Positions 1 through 9,600 of a stretch of 64,000 nucleotides of DNA are shown here, one piece after another. The notes under the pieces were generated by a model. It saw only the letters and a program-made list of their open reading frames with translations, ran no database searches and was not told the DNA's origin. Origin of the DNA: Salegentibacter salinarum. GTDB lineage: Bacteria > Bacteroidota > Bacteroidia > Flavobacteriales > Flavobacteriaceae. The DNA lies in assembly GCF_900168115.1 (NCBI RefSeq), contig NZ_FUZC01000002.1:248001-312000 (forward strand), read 5' to 3'. Each line of letters opens with the position of its first letter. Within the stretch, counting starts at the first letter, position 1. A program made the translations under genes and the position numbers.

Positions 1-455
1 ATAACGGCAATCAAGTACATAAAACCTTTTCGCATTGGAATGTAAGTGATGTCAGTTGCCCAAACCTGATTGGGACGTTCTACTTTGAGATTTCTTAAGA
101 GATAAGGATAAACCTTATGCTTTTTGTGTCGCCGTGAAGTATGCTTACCAGGCATAATAGCCTGGAGGCCCATCACTTTAGAATAGAGGCGTTCAATACG
201 TTTTTTATTAACCTTGTATCCTTTGTCCATGCTAAGCCAGGTATGCATCCGTTTGGCTCCTTTAAAGGGATGATCGGTATAATGTTCATCCATCAATCGC
301 ATAAGTTCTAGATTAAGTTTGCTTTCTCCACGGGGTTTATAATAAAGACCACTACGATGGATTTGCAATAGCTTACATTGCCGCTGGAGGCTAAGTTTGG
401 AATGACCCTTGCTAATCATTGTTCGACGCTCTTCTAAAGGTTTTAGCGCAAGGCG
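1..455 (-). CDS. IS3-family transposase OrfB (partial; entered by -1 frameshift)
   Basis: This is the catalytic half of the transposase, truncated by the window start. My translation of the minus strand runs LALKPLEERRTMISKGHSK, then an HTH_21-like stretch (LLQIHRSGLYYKPRGE), then the start of the integrase core with PNQVWATDITYIPM, whose Asp is the first residue of the DDE triad. The first ATG in this frame is at 419. The frame is open upstream to the slippery heptamer at 455-461, so it is most likely made as an OrfAB fusion by programmed -1 frameshifting, as is known for IS3/IS150 elements. The rest of the DDE core lies outside the window. Confidence 0.85.
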
Positions 456-718
456 TTTTTTAAAAAATCATTCTCCACTTTAAGCTCTCCAATGACTTTA
501 AGAAGCTGGTCTTTCTTTTCCTCTGCTTCCGATTTTTTTGATTTTTCACCTTTGGAAAAAACAGTATCGGCCTCATTAAGGAAATCGCGTTTCCAGGTAC
601 CTATTTGCTGAGGGGTGATTTCAAATTTTTGTGCAAGCTCCTTGACAGTTTGCCGCTCCTTCAAGGCTTCAAGGACTACTTTCGTTTTAAACTTGGATGT
701 GAATTTTCTTCGTGTCAT
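443..718 (-). CDS. IS3-family transposase OrfA (HTH_Tnp_1)
   Basis: A 91-residue DNA-binding subunit that recognises the terminal repeats. The N-terminus MTRRKFTSKFKTKVVLEALK and the helix-turn-helix around residues 20-45 (TVKELAQKFEITPQQIGTWK) are typical of HTH_Tnp_1 proteins. Residues 70-90 carry the leucine-zipper-like tail (LLKVIGELKVENDFLKNAL) seen in IS150-type OrfA. The 3' end overlaps OrfB and holds the frameshift signal. Nothing in this part of the element looks damaged. Confidence 0.9.
   Translation of the reverse strand: MTRRKFTSKFKTKVVLEALKERQTVKELAQKFEITPQQIGTWKRDFLNEADTVFSKGEKSKKSEAEEKKDQLLKVIGELKVENDFLKNALR
455..461 (-). promoter_or_regulatory. Probable -1 ribosomal frameshift site of the IS (A AAA AAC)
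   Basis: Read on the minus strand in the orfA frame, the codons are TTA AAA AAC GCC, giving the heptamer A_AAA_AAC (X XXY YYZ). A one-base backward slip moves translation exactly into the orfB frame, four codons before the orfA stop. The motif type is established for IS3-family elements; its use here is inferred from position and frame. I did not establish a downstream stimulatory structure. Confidence 0.75.
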
Positions 719-782
719 AATACAGTAAAATTAAGGTTATTTTTGAACTTAACTTACTGTCCTAATTTTTTGGGGATGATCA

Positions 783-1193
783 ATAAATAGCAAACCATCA
801 ATAGTTGGCGATTTACAAGTAGAACATGAGAAGTTCTCGTTAATAGCAACCCATCCAATTCCACCACTTAGCCAAACAACATTCGATAACAGAAATATGC
901 AATTAACTAATATAATTAGTAAAAGATCTCAGTATTCTTCTAATCTTATAATAGCTGGAGATTTTAATACTTCTTCCTTTTCAAACCATTTCAAAATCCT
1001 TTTAAGTAATAATTTAAAAGATAGTAGAGTCGGTTTTGGATTATTACCCACCTGGCCGGCAAATTATGGTATTTTGCAAACAACTCTTGATCATTTTTTA
1101 GTTTCAGATGATTTACAAGTTATAGATAGATCAACCGGTCCAAATATAGGTTCTGACCTTTTACCGATTAATATGATAATTGGAATAGAATAA
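783..1193 (+). pseudogene. Endonuclease/exonuclease/phosphatase family protein, 3' fragment cut by the IS
   Basis: The frame is open from the IS border: INSKPSIVGDLQVEHEKF, then ATHPIPPLS, FDNRNMQL, IIAGDFNTSSFS, LDHFLVS, GPNIGS and DLLPI. These match in order the motifs of the DNase I-like EEP fold: the catalytic His of ATHP, Asp and Asn of GDFN, and Asp of the DHF block. The first half of the protein is missing, and the nearest internal ATG (897) would start after the first active-site His. The last catalytic His, normally in SDHxP, is replaced by Leu (SDLLPI), which fits loss of function. Relatives are often membrane-anchored endonuclease-like proteins of unknown substrate. Confidence 0.8.
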
Positions 1194-1514
1194 TCCGGGC
1201 AAAAAGAAAAATTGAAATAAATTAAATAAGGCAAATTATTGGTTTTTGTTATTATATAATTATCAATTTCATGAATGACTAATTATTTAATAATATTTTT
1301 TTGACGTTTTCTGACATGTTAGAAATGGCTTGTACCTAGTTTACACCTCAACTCAGATTTTCTACTTTTAACCAGTTCGTAAATCGGTAGGAGGTCACAT
1401 CGCAATTGTTACAATTACATCATAATATAAAGGTTTTACGGTTTGTAGAGTATATTGTAAAAAGTATAAAAAGATACTTCCAAACTGAAAAAATCAGTAT
1501 ATTCAGAAATAGTC
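1194..1514. other. Intergenic stretch without a recognised gene
   Basis: An AT-rich 321-base gap between the EEP fragment and the stop of the amidohydrolase. I see no open frame of useful length, no tRNA cloverleaf and no clear terminator. It may be leftover sequence from the rearranged IS neighbourhood. Confidence 0.5.
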
Positions 1515-2816
1515 CTAATTTGATTTATCAACATCGATTTTACCATCTTTCATCACAAAAACGATATTTTCAATAGAACTTAGAAAATCCTTATTTATAT
1601 CACCTTTTAAAGCAATAATATCAGCATAAGATTTTGATTTTAAAACACCTATTTCATCCTGCTTATTAAGACTTTTAGCAGCTAAATAAGTTGCTGACTG
1701 CAGAATGTTAAGTGGTTTCATACCAGATTCATAATAGGCTTTATACATATCCTGGGAGGAAACTCCACGAGGAACCTGGATATCAGAATAATTATCAGAA
1801 CCTGCCACAATCATTACATCTTTCTCTATCGCTTTCATTAATCTGTCTTGCATATCATTCATATATCTATCTAACCAAGGGATTTCTTCGGGATCTTTTC
1901 CTTGTAGTTGGTAATAAGCTTCCATATAATCCCGACTATTTTCGGTTGGTACCAGGAAAACATTTTTATCAGCCATAAGATTAAGTGTAGAATCGGCTAG
2001 AAAAAATCCGTGTTCAATGCCATCTACTCCTGCTTTAATTGCGTTCCACGCAGAGTGATTTGTAATTGAATGAGCAGTAACAGTTAGTCCATTACTATGG
2101 GCAGTTTGAACAATAGCCCTCATTTCCGGAACTGTTAATCGTGTATTATTGGGTAAATTGTCCGCACAAATTTTTATCAAATCAACACCTTGATTAATAT
2201 GTTCACGAACTGCATTTATAGCATCTTCAGGACTTTTAATGATACGGTATTCCTCATCTATAATTTCCTGATATTTCTTTTGTACACCGTAAATCTGGCC
2301 ACCGGGACCAGACATAATTTGGCCAGCGGCAAAAATTCGTGGACCTTCAATAGAACCTTCATTAATTGCATTGCGTAAAGCTACATCCAGGAATTCTCCT
2401 GAATTTCCCAGGTCTTTTATAGATGTAATTCCCACATCAAGATAAGATTCAGCTCTTTTGACACCTCTCAAAGTTCTCAAAGCCTGATTTTTTAAAACCA
2501 ATGTAGTTATGCTATGTTCTGCAAAATCATCTTGTGGTTCCTGATCAAACAATACGTGAGTATGCGCATCAATCAATCCGGGAAGAACCGTATAATTGCT
2601 TAGATCTATAATTTTAGCATCAGATGGGATCTTAATATTCTTTCCAACGTCAATTATTTCGTTACCATCAATGTGAATTATTCTATCTTTCAATAGAATA
2701 TTTTGCTCACTATCATAAAATGAACCTGCCAAAATAAATTTTTCATTTTCCTGAGCCTTAATTATGGTTGTCAGAAAGACAAAAAGAAGTAAGCAATAAG
2801 ATTTAATTGAAACCAT
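1515..2816 (-). CDS. Secreted/periplasmic amidohydrolase (imidazolonepropionase/prolidase-like)
   Basis: A 433-residue metal-dependent hydrolase of the amidohydrolase superfamily. A signal peptide (residues 1-21, ending KAQ) indicates export. The metal site is visible: H85 and H87 in GLIDAHTHVLF, a Lys near 213 in VDLIKICADN (candidate carboxylated lysine), His near 247 (TAHSITNHS), His near 268 (GVDGIEHG) and Asp near 341 (AGSDNYSD). Length and motifs fit the Xaa-Pro dipeptidase/imidazolonepropionase-related group that cleaves dipeptides or cyclic amides; the substrate cannot be read from sequence. It is divergent from the Crp/Fnr-type regulator at 2993 with 176 bases between them, so that regulator may control it. 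Confidence 0.85.
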   Translation of the reverse strand: MVSIKSYCLLLFVFLTTIIKAQENEKFILAGSFYDSEQNILLKDRIIHIDGNEIIDVGKNIKIPSDAKIIDLSNYTVLPGLIDAHTHVLFDQEPQDDFAEHSITTLVLKNQALRTLRGVKRAESYLDVGITSIKDLGNSGEFLDVALRNAINEGSIEGPRIFAAGQIMSGPGGQIYGVQKKYQEIIDEEYRIIKSPEDAINAVREHINQGVDLIKICADNLPNNTRLTVPEMRAIVQTAHSNGLTVTAHSITNHSAWNAIKAGVDGIEHGFFLADSTLNLMADKNVFLVPTENSRDYMEAYYQLQGKDPEEIPWLDRYMNDMQDRLMKAIEKDVMIVAGSDNYSDIQVPRGVSSQDMYKAYYESGMKPLNILQSATYLAAKSLNKQDEIGVLKSKSYADIIALKGDINKDFLSSIENIVFVMKDGKIDVDKSN

Positions 2817-2944
2817 AGAAAAAATTCATTTAAAGAGATTAGGGTGTCGGAATAATTGGTTTACAGCAAAATAAATATAGAAAAAATTGAAGAACAGTTG
2901 TTTATCCCAAATAAACGATAGCGATATAGGGATAATTGTAGTGA

Positions 2945-2958
2945 TTGATCGCAATCAA
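2945..2958. promoter_or_regulatory. Palindrome matching the FNR/CRP-type box (TTGAT-N4-ATCAA)
   Basis: The sequence TTGATCGCAATCAA lies 34 bases before the start codon of the Crp/Fnr-type regulator and just upstream of a possible -7 box TATCTTTA (2966-2973). The half-sites equal the classical FNR consensus. Its position over the likely -33 region suggests repression, perhaps autoregulation, and it could also act on the divergent amidohydrolase. Binding is inference. Confidence 0.55.
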
Positions 2959-2992
2959 AAAACATTATCTTTAACACGCTTAAATTCAAAAG

Positions 2993-3583
2993 ATGGAAGT
3001 TGATTATAAAAAATATTTCGATTTATTTATGGAGCAGTTTCCGGAATTAAGCCCGGAAGCTAAAAACTTCACGAGGGCATCTTTGAGTTTGGAAAAGTAT
3101 AGTAAAAAAGAATTTTTGTTTAAGAGTGGGCAGGTACAAAAGGAACTGGGCTATGTATGCGAGGGACTTTTGAGAAAATACTATATCAGTGAAAAAGGCA
3201 ATAAAATAACTACAAGTTTCTTAAGTGAGCGCGGATATGCAACAGATTATCCGGCGCTTTTAAGACAACAGCCGTCTAAATACAATATTGAATGCCTTGA
3301 GCCTAGTATTATTATTAAACTACCATATATAAAACTTCAGGAAGCATACTTTAAACATAAGGAGAGTGAAATGTATGGTAGATTGATGGCAGAAAAGGTT
3401 TTAACCCGGGAAATTGATAGGGTGGAGAGCTTTCTCTTTGAAAATGCCGAAGAACGATATTTAAATTTTATCGAGAACAACAAACATATCATCAATAGAA
3501 TAAGTTTAACTCATTTGGCCTCTTACTTGGGAATAGAAAGACAATCTTTAAGTAGAATAAGAAGTAAACTTGCCAAACCTTAG
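2993..3583 (+). CDS. Crp/Fnr-family transcriptional regulator
   Basis: 196 residues with a cupin-like cyclic-nucleotide-binding-type fold (about 30-125, including FKSGQVQKELGYVCEGLLRKYY) and a C-terminal winged helix-turn-helix (about 150-195, ISLTHLASYLGIERQSLSRI). The N-terminal cysteine cluster of true oxygen-sensing FNR is absent, and the arginine-bearing cAMP pocket of Crp is not evident, so the ligand is unknown. In the recognition helix the usual E-T-L-S-R-I-R of this group reads Q-S-L-S-R-I-R. A palindrome lies upstream (2945-2958) and another just behind its stop (3586-3603), before the M20 hydrolase gene. A local regulator of the flanking hydrolases is a reasonable inference. Confidence 0.88.
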   Translation: MEVDYKKYFDLFMEQFPELSPEAKNFTRASLSLEKYSKKEFLFKSGQVQKELGYVCEGLLRKYYISEKGNKITTSFLSERGYATDYPALLRQQPSKYNIECLEPSIIIKLPYIKLQEAYFKHKESEMYGRLMAEKVLTREIDRVESFLFENAEERYLNFIENNKHIINRISLTHLASYLGIERQSLSRIRSKLAKP

Positions 3584-3585
3584 TT

Positions 3586-3603
3586 TTGTCACATATGTGT
3601 CAA
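3586..3603. promoter_or_regulatory. Near-perfect 18-base palindrome between regulator and M20 hydrolase
   Basis: TTGTCACATATGTGTCAA is symmetric except for one T/T pair, around the core CACATATGTG. It starts three bases after the regulator's stop codon and 53 bases before the M20 gene. It is too short and lacks a T-run for a terminator, so an operator is more likely. The half-site resembles Crp-family targets only loosely. Confidence 0.4.
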
Positions 3604-3655
3604 GTGATATTTATTTTCAGCATTTAAATTTACTCCAGAATCAATAATCAAAGCT

Positions 3656-4966
3656 ATGACATCTATTCAACAAAACATAAAATTCCTATTTCTAGTAATT
3701 ATGCTAAGTAATTTCGGTTATAGTCAGGAAAAACAAGTTATCCCTTCAATTCACCAATCAATCCAATCCCAAACAGATAATATTTTTGAGAGCCTTGTGG
3801 AAATCAGGAGAGACCTTCATAAATATCCTGAAATTTCAGGCGAGGAAAAGAGAACCGCAGGGAAAATTAATGAATATTTATTATCCTTAGGACTTGAAGT
3901 TAAAAAGGGTATAGGTGGGAATGGAGTAGTAGGTATTTTAAAAGGCGCCAAAAAAGGAAGACATATTGCCTGGCGAGCTGATATTGATGCAATGTCTTCC
4001 GATATTCCTGATGTTGTGGAATTTAAATCAGAGAATCCCGGTATACGTCATATTTGTGGTCACGATGTCCATACTACTATTGCCATGGGAATAGCCAATG
4101 TTCTCAACAGTCAAAGAGAAAATCTTAAAGGAACGGTATATTTTATTTTTCAGCCAGCAGAGGAGACTTATAGAGGTGCAAAAGCTATGATAAATGATGG
4201 ATTATTTGAGATTATTAATCCGGAAGAAATTTACGGACTGCATATAACGCCGTCCCCTGCAGGAGTGGTATCAACTAAAGAAAATAACGTCTATGCCCAT
4301 AGAACTAAAATTGAAGTAGTATACCAAAGTACAAACCAAAATACTGCAGCACTTGATTACACAAAAGGTTTAATCTCCAATCTACAAACTTATGGGAAAG
4401 AGAGTGAATTTTGGGAGGATAAGAATTTAATGGATCCAGACTTGGGCTTAGCTAATAGGAATACAATCTACAGCAATTATATTGCTGTAAAGAGCGATTA
4501 TTATATTAAGGAAACTGAGGATAAACTTAAGATAAGTGCGATCGTTGATGCTAGCGAAAAAGATTTACTCGAAAAATTTAAAACGACTATAAAAAATGTT
4601 ATAAACGAATCTAAGTTTTCAGAGAACCTGCTTGCGGTAAAATTTAATTTCAGTAAAGAAATGCCAATAAAGGATACACCAATGAATGATAAAGAATTGG
4701 CAACCGCTACAATGAATAGTTTGGCTGAAATATATGGAGAGAATGTTATAGTTCCTGTTTACGGGGTAACATCGGGCCAAATGGCCGATGATTTCGCCTA
4801 TTTTCAGGAGGAGGTTCCAGGAGTTTATTTCTTCCTTGGAGGTTCAAAATATGAGAAAGGGATTATCGCTATGCCGCATACGCCAAACTTTGCGGTAGAT
4901 GAAGAATCTATGAGGGCCGGAGTAAAATATTTTTCTTCCATGATTGTAGAGCGATTATTAGACTAA
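3656..4966 (+). CDS. M20-family amidohydrolase (peptidase M20D-type), exported
   Basis: 436 residues with a signal-like N-terminus (NIKFLFLVIMLSNFGYSQ). The M20D order is complete: RRDLHKYPEISGEE, WRADIDAM, then the metal motif CGHDVHTT near residue 135, QPAEETYRGAKAMI with the catalytic and metal glutamates, and MPHTPNFAVDEE with the last histidine. Such enzymes hydrolyse N-acyl or aryl amino acids and similar amides with two metal ions. The Cys of CGHD marks the hippurate hydrolase/IAA-amidase branch. It follows the Crp/Fnr-type regulator in the same direction, with a palindrome between them. The substrate is unknown. Confidence 0.87.
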   Translation: MTSIQQNIKFLFLVIMLSNFGYSQEKQVIPSIHQSIQSQTDNIFESLVEIRRDLHKYPEISGEEKRTAGKINEYLLSLGLEVKKGIGGNGVVGILKGAKKGRHIAWRADIDAMSSDIPDVVEFKSENPGIRHICGHDVHTTIAMGIANVLNSQRENLKGTVYFIFQPAEETYRGAKAMINDGLFEIINPEEIYGLHITPSPAGVVSTKENNVYAHRTKIEVVYQSTNQNTAALDYTKGLISNLQTYGKESEFWEDKNLMDPDLGLANRNTIYSNYIAVKSDYYIKETEDKLKISAIVDASEKDLLEKFKTTIKNVINESKFSENLLAVKFNFSKEMPIKDTPMNDKELATATMNSLAEIYGENVIVPVYGVTSGQMADDFAYFQEEVPGVYFFLGGSKYEKGIIAMPHTPNFAVDEESMRAGVKYFSSMIVERLLD

Positions 4967-5182
4967 AGTAGTAAGTCACACGCACTAACCGCAGTCAGTT
5001 TGGAGCGGAACAATGAAGTAACCCGTTTTAATAATTAGTTTCGTCGCTTCATTAAAAAGATTACCAAAATTTTACACTTATTTCTTACTTAAAGTTCCTT
5101 CAGATTATAATTGCCATTTGGGAAATACCTAATTTAGTCTGCTATAGGTATAAACCTTAATAGCAAGCTTTAAACAAATACT

Positions 5183-6403
5183 ATGAAATTCAAATTTCTG
5201 ATAGGCTTAATTTTATTCAGTTATTCAAGTTATTCTCAGATCCCAATCCCTATAGGTGAAACTGAAACAATTCATTCCGAAATACTTAAAGAAGATAGAA
5301 TTCTTGAAATTCATCTACCTGAAAGTTATGGAGAATCAGACAAAACGTATCCGGTTCTTTATTTGCTTGACAGTTTTTATAATTTTTCACACGCCGTAGG
5401 TACTGTTGAATATCTTCAGTTAAATAGGCTCATTCCCGATATGATAATTGTAGGGATACGAAATACCAACCGCAACCGTGACCTAAGTCCAAATTCTCCA
5501 GAACTAAGTAAGGAAGAACGTGAAAGAATGGGAAGGCCTGGGGGAGCTGATAATTTTATTGCTTTTTTAGAAGAAGAACTAATTCCTTACGTTGAGAAGA
5601 CCTATAAAGCAGCCCCGTACAGGATAATCTTTGGACATTCCCTTGGCGGACTTTTCAATGTATATACTTTTTATAAAAATCCGGAATTATTTGATGCGTA
5701 TCTCACCGTTAGCCCCAGTTTATGGTATCCAAATGAATTAATCTCCCGGGACTTTAAGGATGTTTTTAAGAATCCTTCGAAATTAAGAGCCGCTTTTTAT
5801 ATGAGCCTGGCAGATGAAAATAAAGGAAACATGCGTGGGAATGTTCTAAAATTAAGCGGAGAATTCAATAATTATATAAATACTCATAAAGATGCGGGTC
5901 TTCGCTTTAAATATGAACCAATGCCTGAAGAATCTCACGGCACTGTTGGCTTGCCTTCAATATTTTCCGGTTTACCCTTTATTTTTGAACCCATTCAATA
6001 TGAGATCCCCAGGACAAAGGAAGAAATACTGGCACAGGGAGGGCCCGAGGCTGCTATCAAAAACACAGTAGCGTATTTTGATGAATTATCAGAGAAATAT
6101 AAATTTGAAGTTTCTAAAAAAAATGCCTTAACAGATTTGGGGTATGCCTTTTTGAGATTAGAAGAATACAAAGAATTTTCAGTAAATGCCTTTAAAGTAA
6201 ATGTAGAAACTCAGCCAGATTCTTATGAGGCTTACTCAAGTTTAGGAATGGCATACGAGGAAATTGGTGAATTGCAAAAAGCAAAAAATAATTATGAAAA
6301 GGCCTTAAACCTGGTTATGAAAACAGATGATCCGGAATGGGAATTTTATAAGGCAGATTTAGATAATTTAAAAAGTAAAATGGAAGCAAAGCCTGGTAAA
6401 TAG
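5183..6403 (+). CDS. Esterase D/IroE-type alpha/beta hydrolase with C-terminal TPR
   Basis: 406 residues. A signal peptide (FLIGLILFSYSSYSQ) is followed by a putative-esterase domain (PF00756 type): VLYLLDSFYNF, MIIVGIRNTNR, the nucleophile elbow GHSLGG near residue 152 and a probable catalytic His in ESHGT near 252. The last 110 residues contain TPR-like helices (SYEAYSSLGMAYEEIGELQK). The esterase-plus-TPR layout is common in Bacteroidota and usually annotated as siderophore-esterase-like, but no siderophore gene is near, so the ester substrate is open. The 216-base gap upstream shows the small inverted repeat AGGT-ATAA-ACCT at 5146-5157. Confidence 0.85.
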   Translation: MKFKFLIGLILFSYSSYSQIPIPIGETETIHSEILKEDRILEIHLPESYGESDKTYPVLYLLDSFYNFSHAVGTVEYLQLNRLIPDMIIVGIRNTNRNRDLSPNSPELSKEERERMGRPGGADNFIAFLEEELIPYVEKTYKAAPYRIIFGHSLGGLFNVYTFYKNPELFDAYLTVSPSLWYPNELISRDFKDVFKNPSKLRAAFYMSLADENKGNMRGNVLKLSGEFNNYINTHKDAGLRFKYEPMPEESHGTVGLPSIFSGLPFIFEPIQYEIPRTKEEILAQGGPEAAIKNTVAYFDELSEKYKFEVSKKNALTDLGYAFLRLEEYKEFSVNAFKVNVETQPDSYEAYSSLGMAYEEIGELQKAKNNYEKALNLVMKTDDPEWEFYKADLDNLKSKMEAKPGK

Positions 6404-6603
6404 AATAGATTTTACAGGAATTATGCGAAAATCGAGATTTAAATTCCCAGCCGGTTTACTGCTGCTTATCTCCGGATAAATTATGTTAGAAAAGTAATCC
6501 GGTATTTTTTATTAGAGAAATCCTATACTTTCCTTAAAAGCCGGTCTCAGGCTGTATAATCTTCCTATTTTTATTTTTTTAAAAAGAGAAACAGTAAGCC
6601 TTT

Positions 6604-9600
6604 ATGCGCATCATTAATGCCCACCAAAATAATCTCAAAAATATAAATTTAGAAATTCCGGAAAACCAATTAATCGTGGTTACCGGCTTATCGGGTTCGG
6701 GAAAATCTTCCCTTGCGATGGACGTGATTGCTAATGAAGGTTACCGCTATTTTTTAGAGAGTCTCCCGGCTTACAACCAACAAAATGCGCAGTTAATTCC
6801 CACTGCTGAAGTAGATGACATAGAATCACTTCCACCGGTAATCAAAGTAGAGCAGTCCAAGCGTTTCCAGTCCATTAATACTACTTTCGGAACACTTTCC
6901 GAAATTGCATCGGTCTTTAGAATTTTATTCGCTCGTTATTCCGCAGATGACACGATGAGCAAGTCGCTCTTTTCTTTTAATCATCGAAAAGGAGCCTGTG
7001 AACACTGCTACGGACTTGGTGAGGCAGAATATATAGATCTTAATAAATTGGTTGGTGACGAAAACAAAACCCTTCGTGAAGGTGCCATTACCACTACTTT
7101 ACCTAATGGTTATATCGTTTATTCCCAAATTACGGTAGATGAACTAAATAAAGTTTGCCGGGCGCATGGTTTTAGTGTAGATATTCCCTGGAAAGAACTT
7201 ACCGCTGAACAAAAAGAGGTGGTATTAAATGGAAGTGACCGCACCAAAGTCTTTTTTGGGAAACATACTTTGGAGTCTCGATTAAGATGGGAAGGTTTAA
7301 AAGCAAAGCCAAGGGAAGAAGGCTTTTATAAGGGTATGCTTCCCATTATGAAGAATATCCTAAGACTGGACAGGAATCCGAATATTTTAAAGTTCGCCAG
7401 TTCCAAAACCTGCCCCAGTTGTAAAGGAGCCCGAATTAAAGCTGAACATCTGAAATATAAATGGAAAGGCCGCAACTTTCAGCAATGGATGGAACTTCCT
7501 TTAAACGATTTATACAATAAGCTGAAAAGCCAGGATCTAGCGGATGGCGAACAGGTTTTGGTTGATAAGATCAGTATTCAATTGTTTGATCTTATATGGC
7601 TGGGAATGGAAGAATACCGCCTGGGTACTCCAAGTACCGAAATTTCTTCCGGGGACGCGCAGCGTATCAAATTAATCAAACAGGTAAACAGTAGCCTACA
7701 AGGAATTCTTTATGTTTTTGATGAACCTTCCATCGGTTTATCAGAAGACTATCAAAAATATTTACGCCATATTCTCAAACGCCTGATAAAGCGTGGGAAT
7801 ACGGTTATGGTGGTAGAGCATGACTTAAGTTTTATAAAATCTGCCGATTGGATCATCGAATTAGGCCCGGCTGCCGGGGCTTACGGTGGAGAGATCATTT
7901 TCAACGGAACCATCCAGGAATTTTTAAATGCAAAAGATTTATCCAGCCCTACCTTAACTGAATTACAAAAAGAATTTTCTAACCCTGATTCTGAAATAAA
8001 AAAAATCTCTGCGGATTCATTTCAGCCTAAACCGGGAGAATTAACCGTAGTGAGCAGAAAAACACCGCAACTCCTAAAAAAGCTTTCTAAACATTCAGAA
8101 AAAGAGGACTTAAAGTTGCTTACAGTATCCGATCAACCTATCGGAAAAACCCCCAGAAGTAATCCGGCCACGTATACCGGCCTGGCCGATAAAATACGAG
8201 ATCTCCTAGCTAAATCCCCGGAAGCCAAAGCCCTGAAATTAGCTAAAGGAGCTTTTTCTTTTAATAATAAACGAGGAAGATGCGAAGCCTGTGAAGGTGC
8301 TGGTGTGATTACGCTTTCTATGAATGTTTTGGGCACTATTAACCAGGTTTGTCCTACCTGTAATGGCAAGCGTTTTAAGCCTGAGGTTTTGCAGGTGGAA
8401 TGGAACAATAAAAATATTGCTGAAATCTATGACCTGAGTTTAGCCGAAGCTTTTGATTTCTTTTCAGGGGAAAAGAAAATCACCAAAATACTCGCTTTGA
8501 TGCTGCAATTAGGCCTGGGTTATATTAAACTTGGCCAGCCTTCAAACACCTTGTCGGGTGGAGAAGCACAACGAATTAAGCTCACCAAACATTTTGCAAA
8601 ACAATCAAAAAAGACGCTTTTACTGCTGGATGAACCCAGTATTGGTTTGCATCAGCAAAATGTGAGGCAGCTGCTAAAAGCTTTGCACCAGCTTAAAGAG
8701 CAAACCGCAGGGATTATTTGCTTTGAAAATCATCGGCTTTTTCAATCTTCATGTGATCTCCTGGTAGAAGATAATAGCAAATCTTCTCCACTGGAATTTG
8801 AAGAATCACCGGATCATAGTAGGAATACGATTTCTGTAAAGGGAGCTCGAACCCATTATCTAAAAGACCTGGAAGTAGATTTTCCGAAGAATCAATTAAC
8901 TGTAATTACCGGAATTTCTGGTTCGGGTAAATCTTCTTTCGTTATTGACACCCTGCACGGTTATGGATTACAGGAAATGACCAAACAGTTTTCAAGTTAT
9001 CAGCAGTCCAGGGTGGGAGTGAATTTTCAGTTTGAAGTAGATCATATTGAAGGGCTTACTCCAACGATTTGCGTTACCCGTAAGGAAAAGAGCTTTACAG
9101 ATCGCTCTGATATTGCTAAACAAACGGGAATAGATAAGATTTTACGCTTTGCCTTTTCCCGAAAAGCTCAATACGTAGGAAAGGAACTATCTGCCAGTCA
9201 TTTTTCCAATAATCACGAATTGGGAAAATGTGCCGTTTGCGACGGTATGGGGCAGGAATTGCTACCAGATTTGGATAAAATAGTTCTTGATAAAAACAAG
9301 AGTATTGCTGATGGTCTCTTTGAGCACAGCACGGCTCTGGCTTATTATGGTCAGGCGAGCAGCCAGTATATAGCGGTGGTGAGAGAGGTAGGTGCTAAAA
9401 ATGGATTTAACCTGGAAACACCTTTTAATGAGTTGACCAACGAACAAAAAGATATACTTTTTAATGGCGCAGGCGAAACCGTTTGGAAAGCCAACTGGAA
9501 ATTCAAAACCAAAACACGGGAAGGAATTCAGGAGGTAAGTATGAAATGGGAAGGTCTTTTTCATTACTTAAAAGAAGAATATTACAAAACCCGGAAGAAT

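Larger units (their letters stand above)
1..782 (-). mobile_element. IS3-family (IS150-like) insertion sequence, cut by the window edge
   Basis: Two overlapping minus-strand reading frames (orfA 443-718, orfB from about 455 to beyond base 1) have the IS3 arrangement, with orfB in the -1 frame. The upstream end of the element is probably near base 782. There the plus strand reads TTTTTTGGGGATGATCA and ends in CA, as expected for an IS3 terminus, and immediately afterwards an unrelated coding frame begins (783-1193). The other end lies outside the window, so inverted repeats and target duplication cannot be compared. Confidence 0.85.

Noticed and set aside
897-1193. Stand-alone 98-residue gene
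   Set aside because: The frame is open far upstream of this ATG up to the IS border and its motifs are the second half of an EEP protein; it is a fragment.
1374-1410. T-loop-like sequence (AACCAGTTCGTAAATCGGT), possible tRNA end or attachment site
   Set aside because: No acceptor or anticodon stem can be formed around it.
2993-3583. Oxygen-sensing FNR protein
   Set aside because: The N-terminal cysteine cluster needed for the iron-sulfur cluster is absent.
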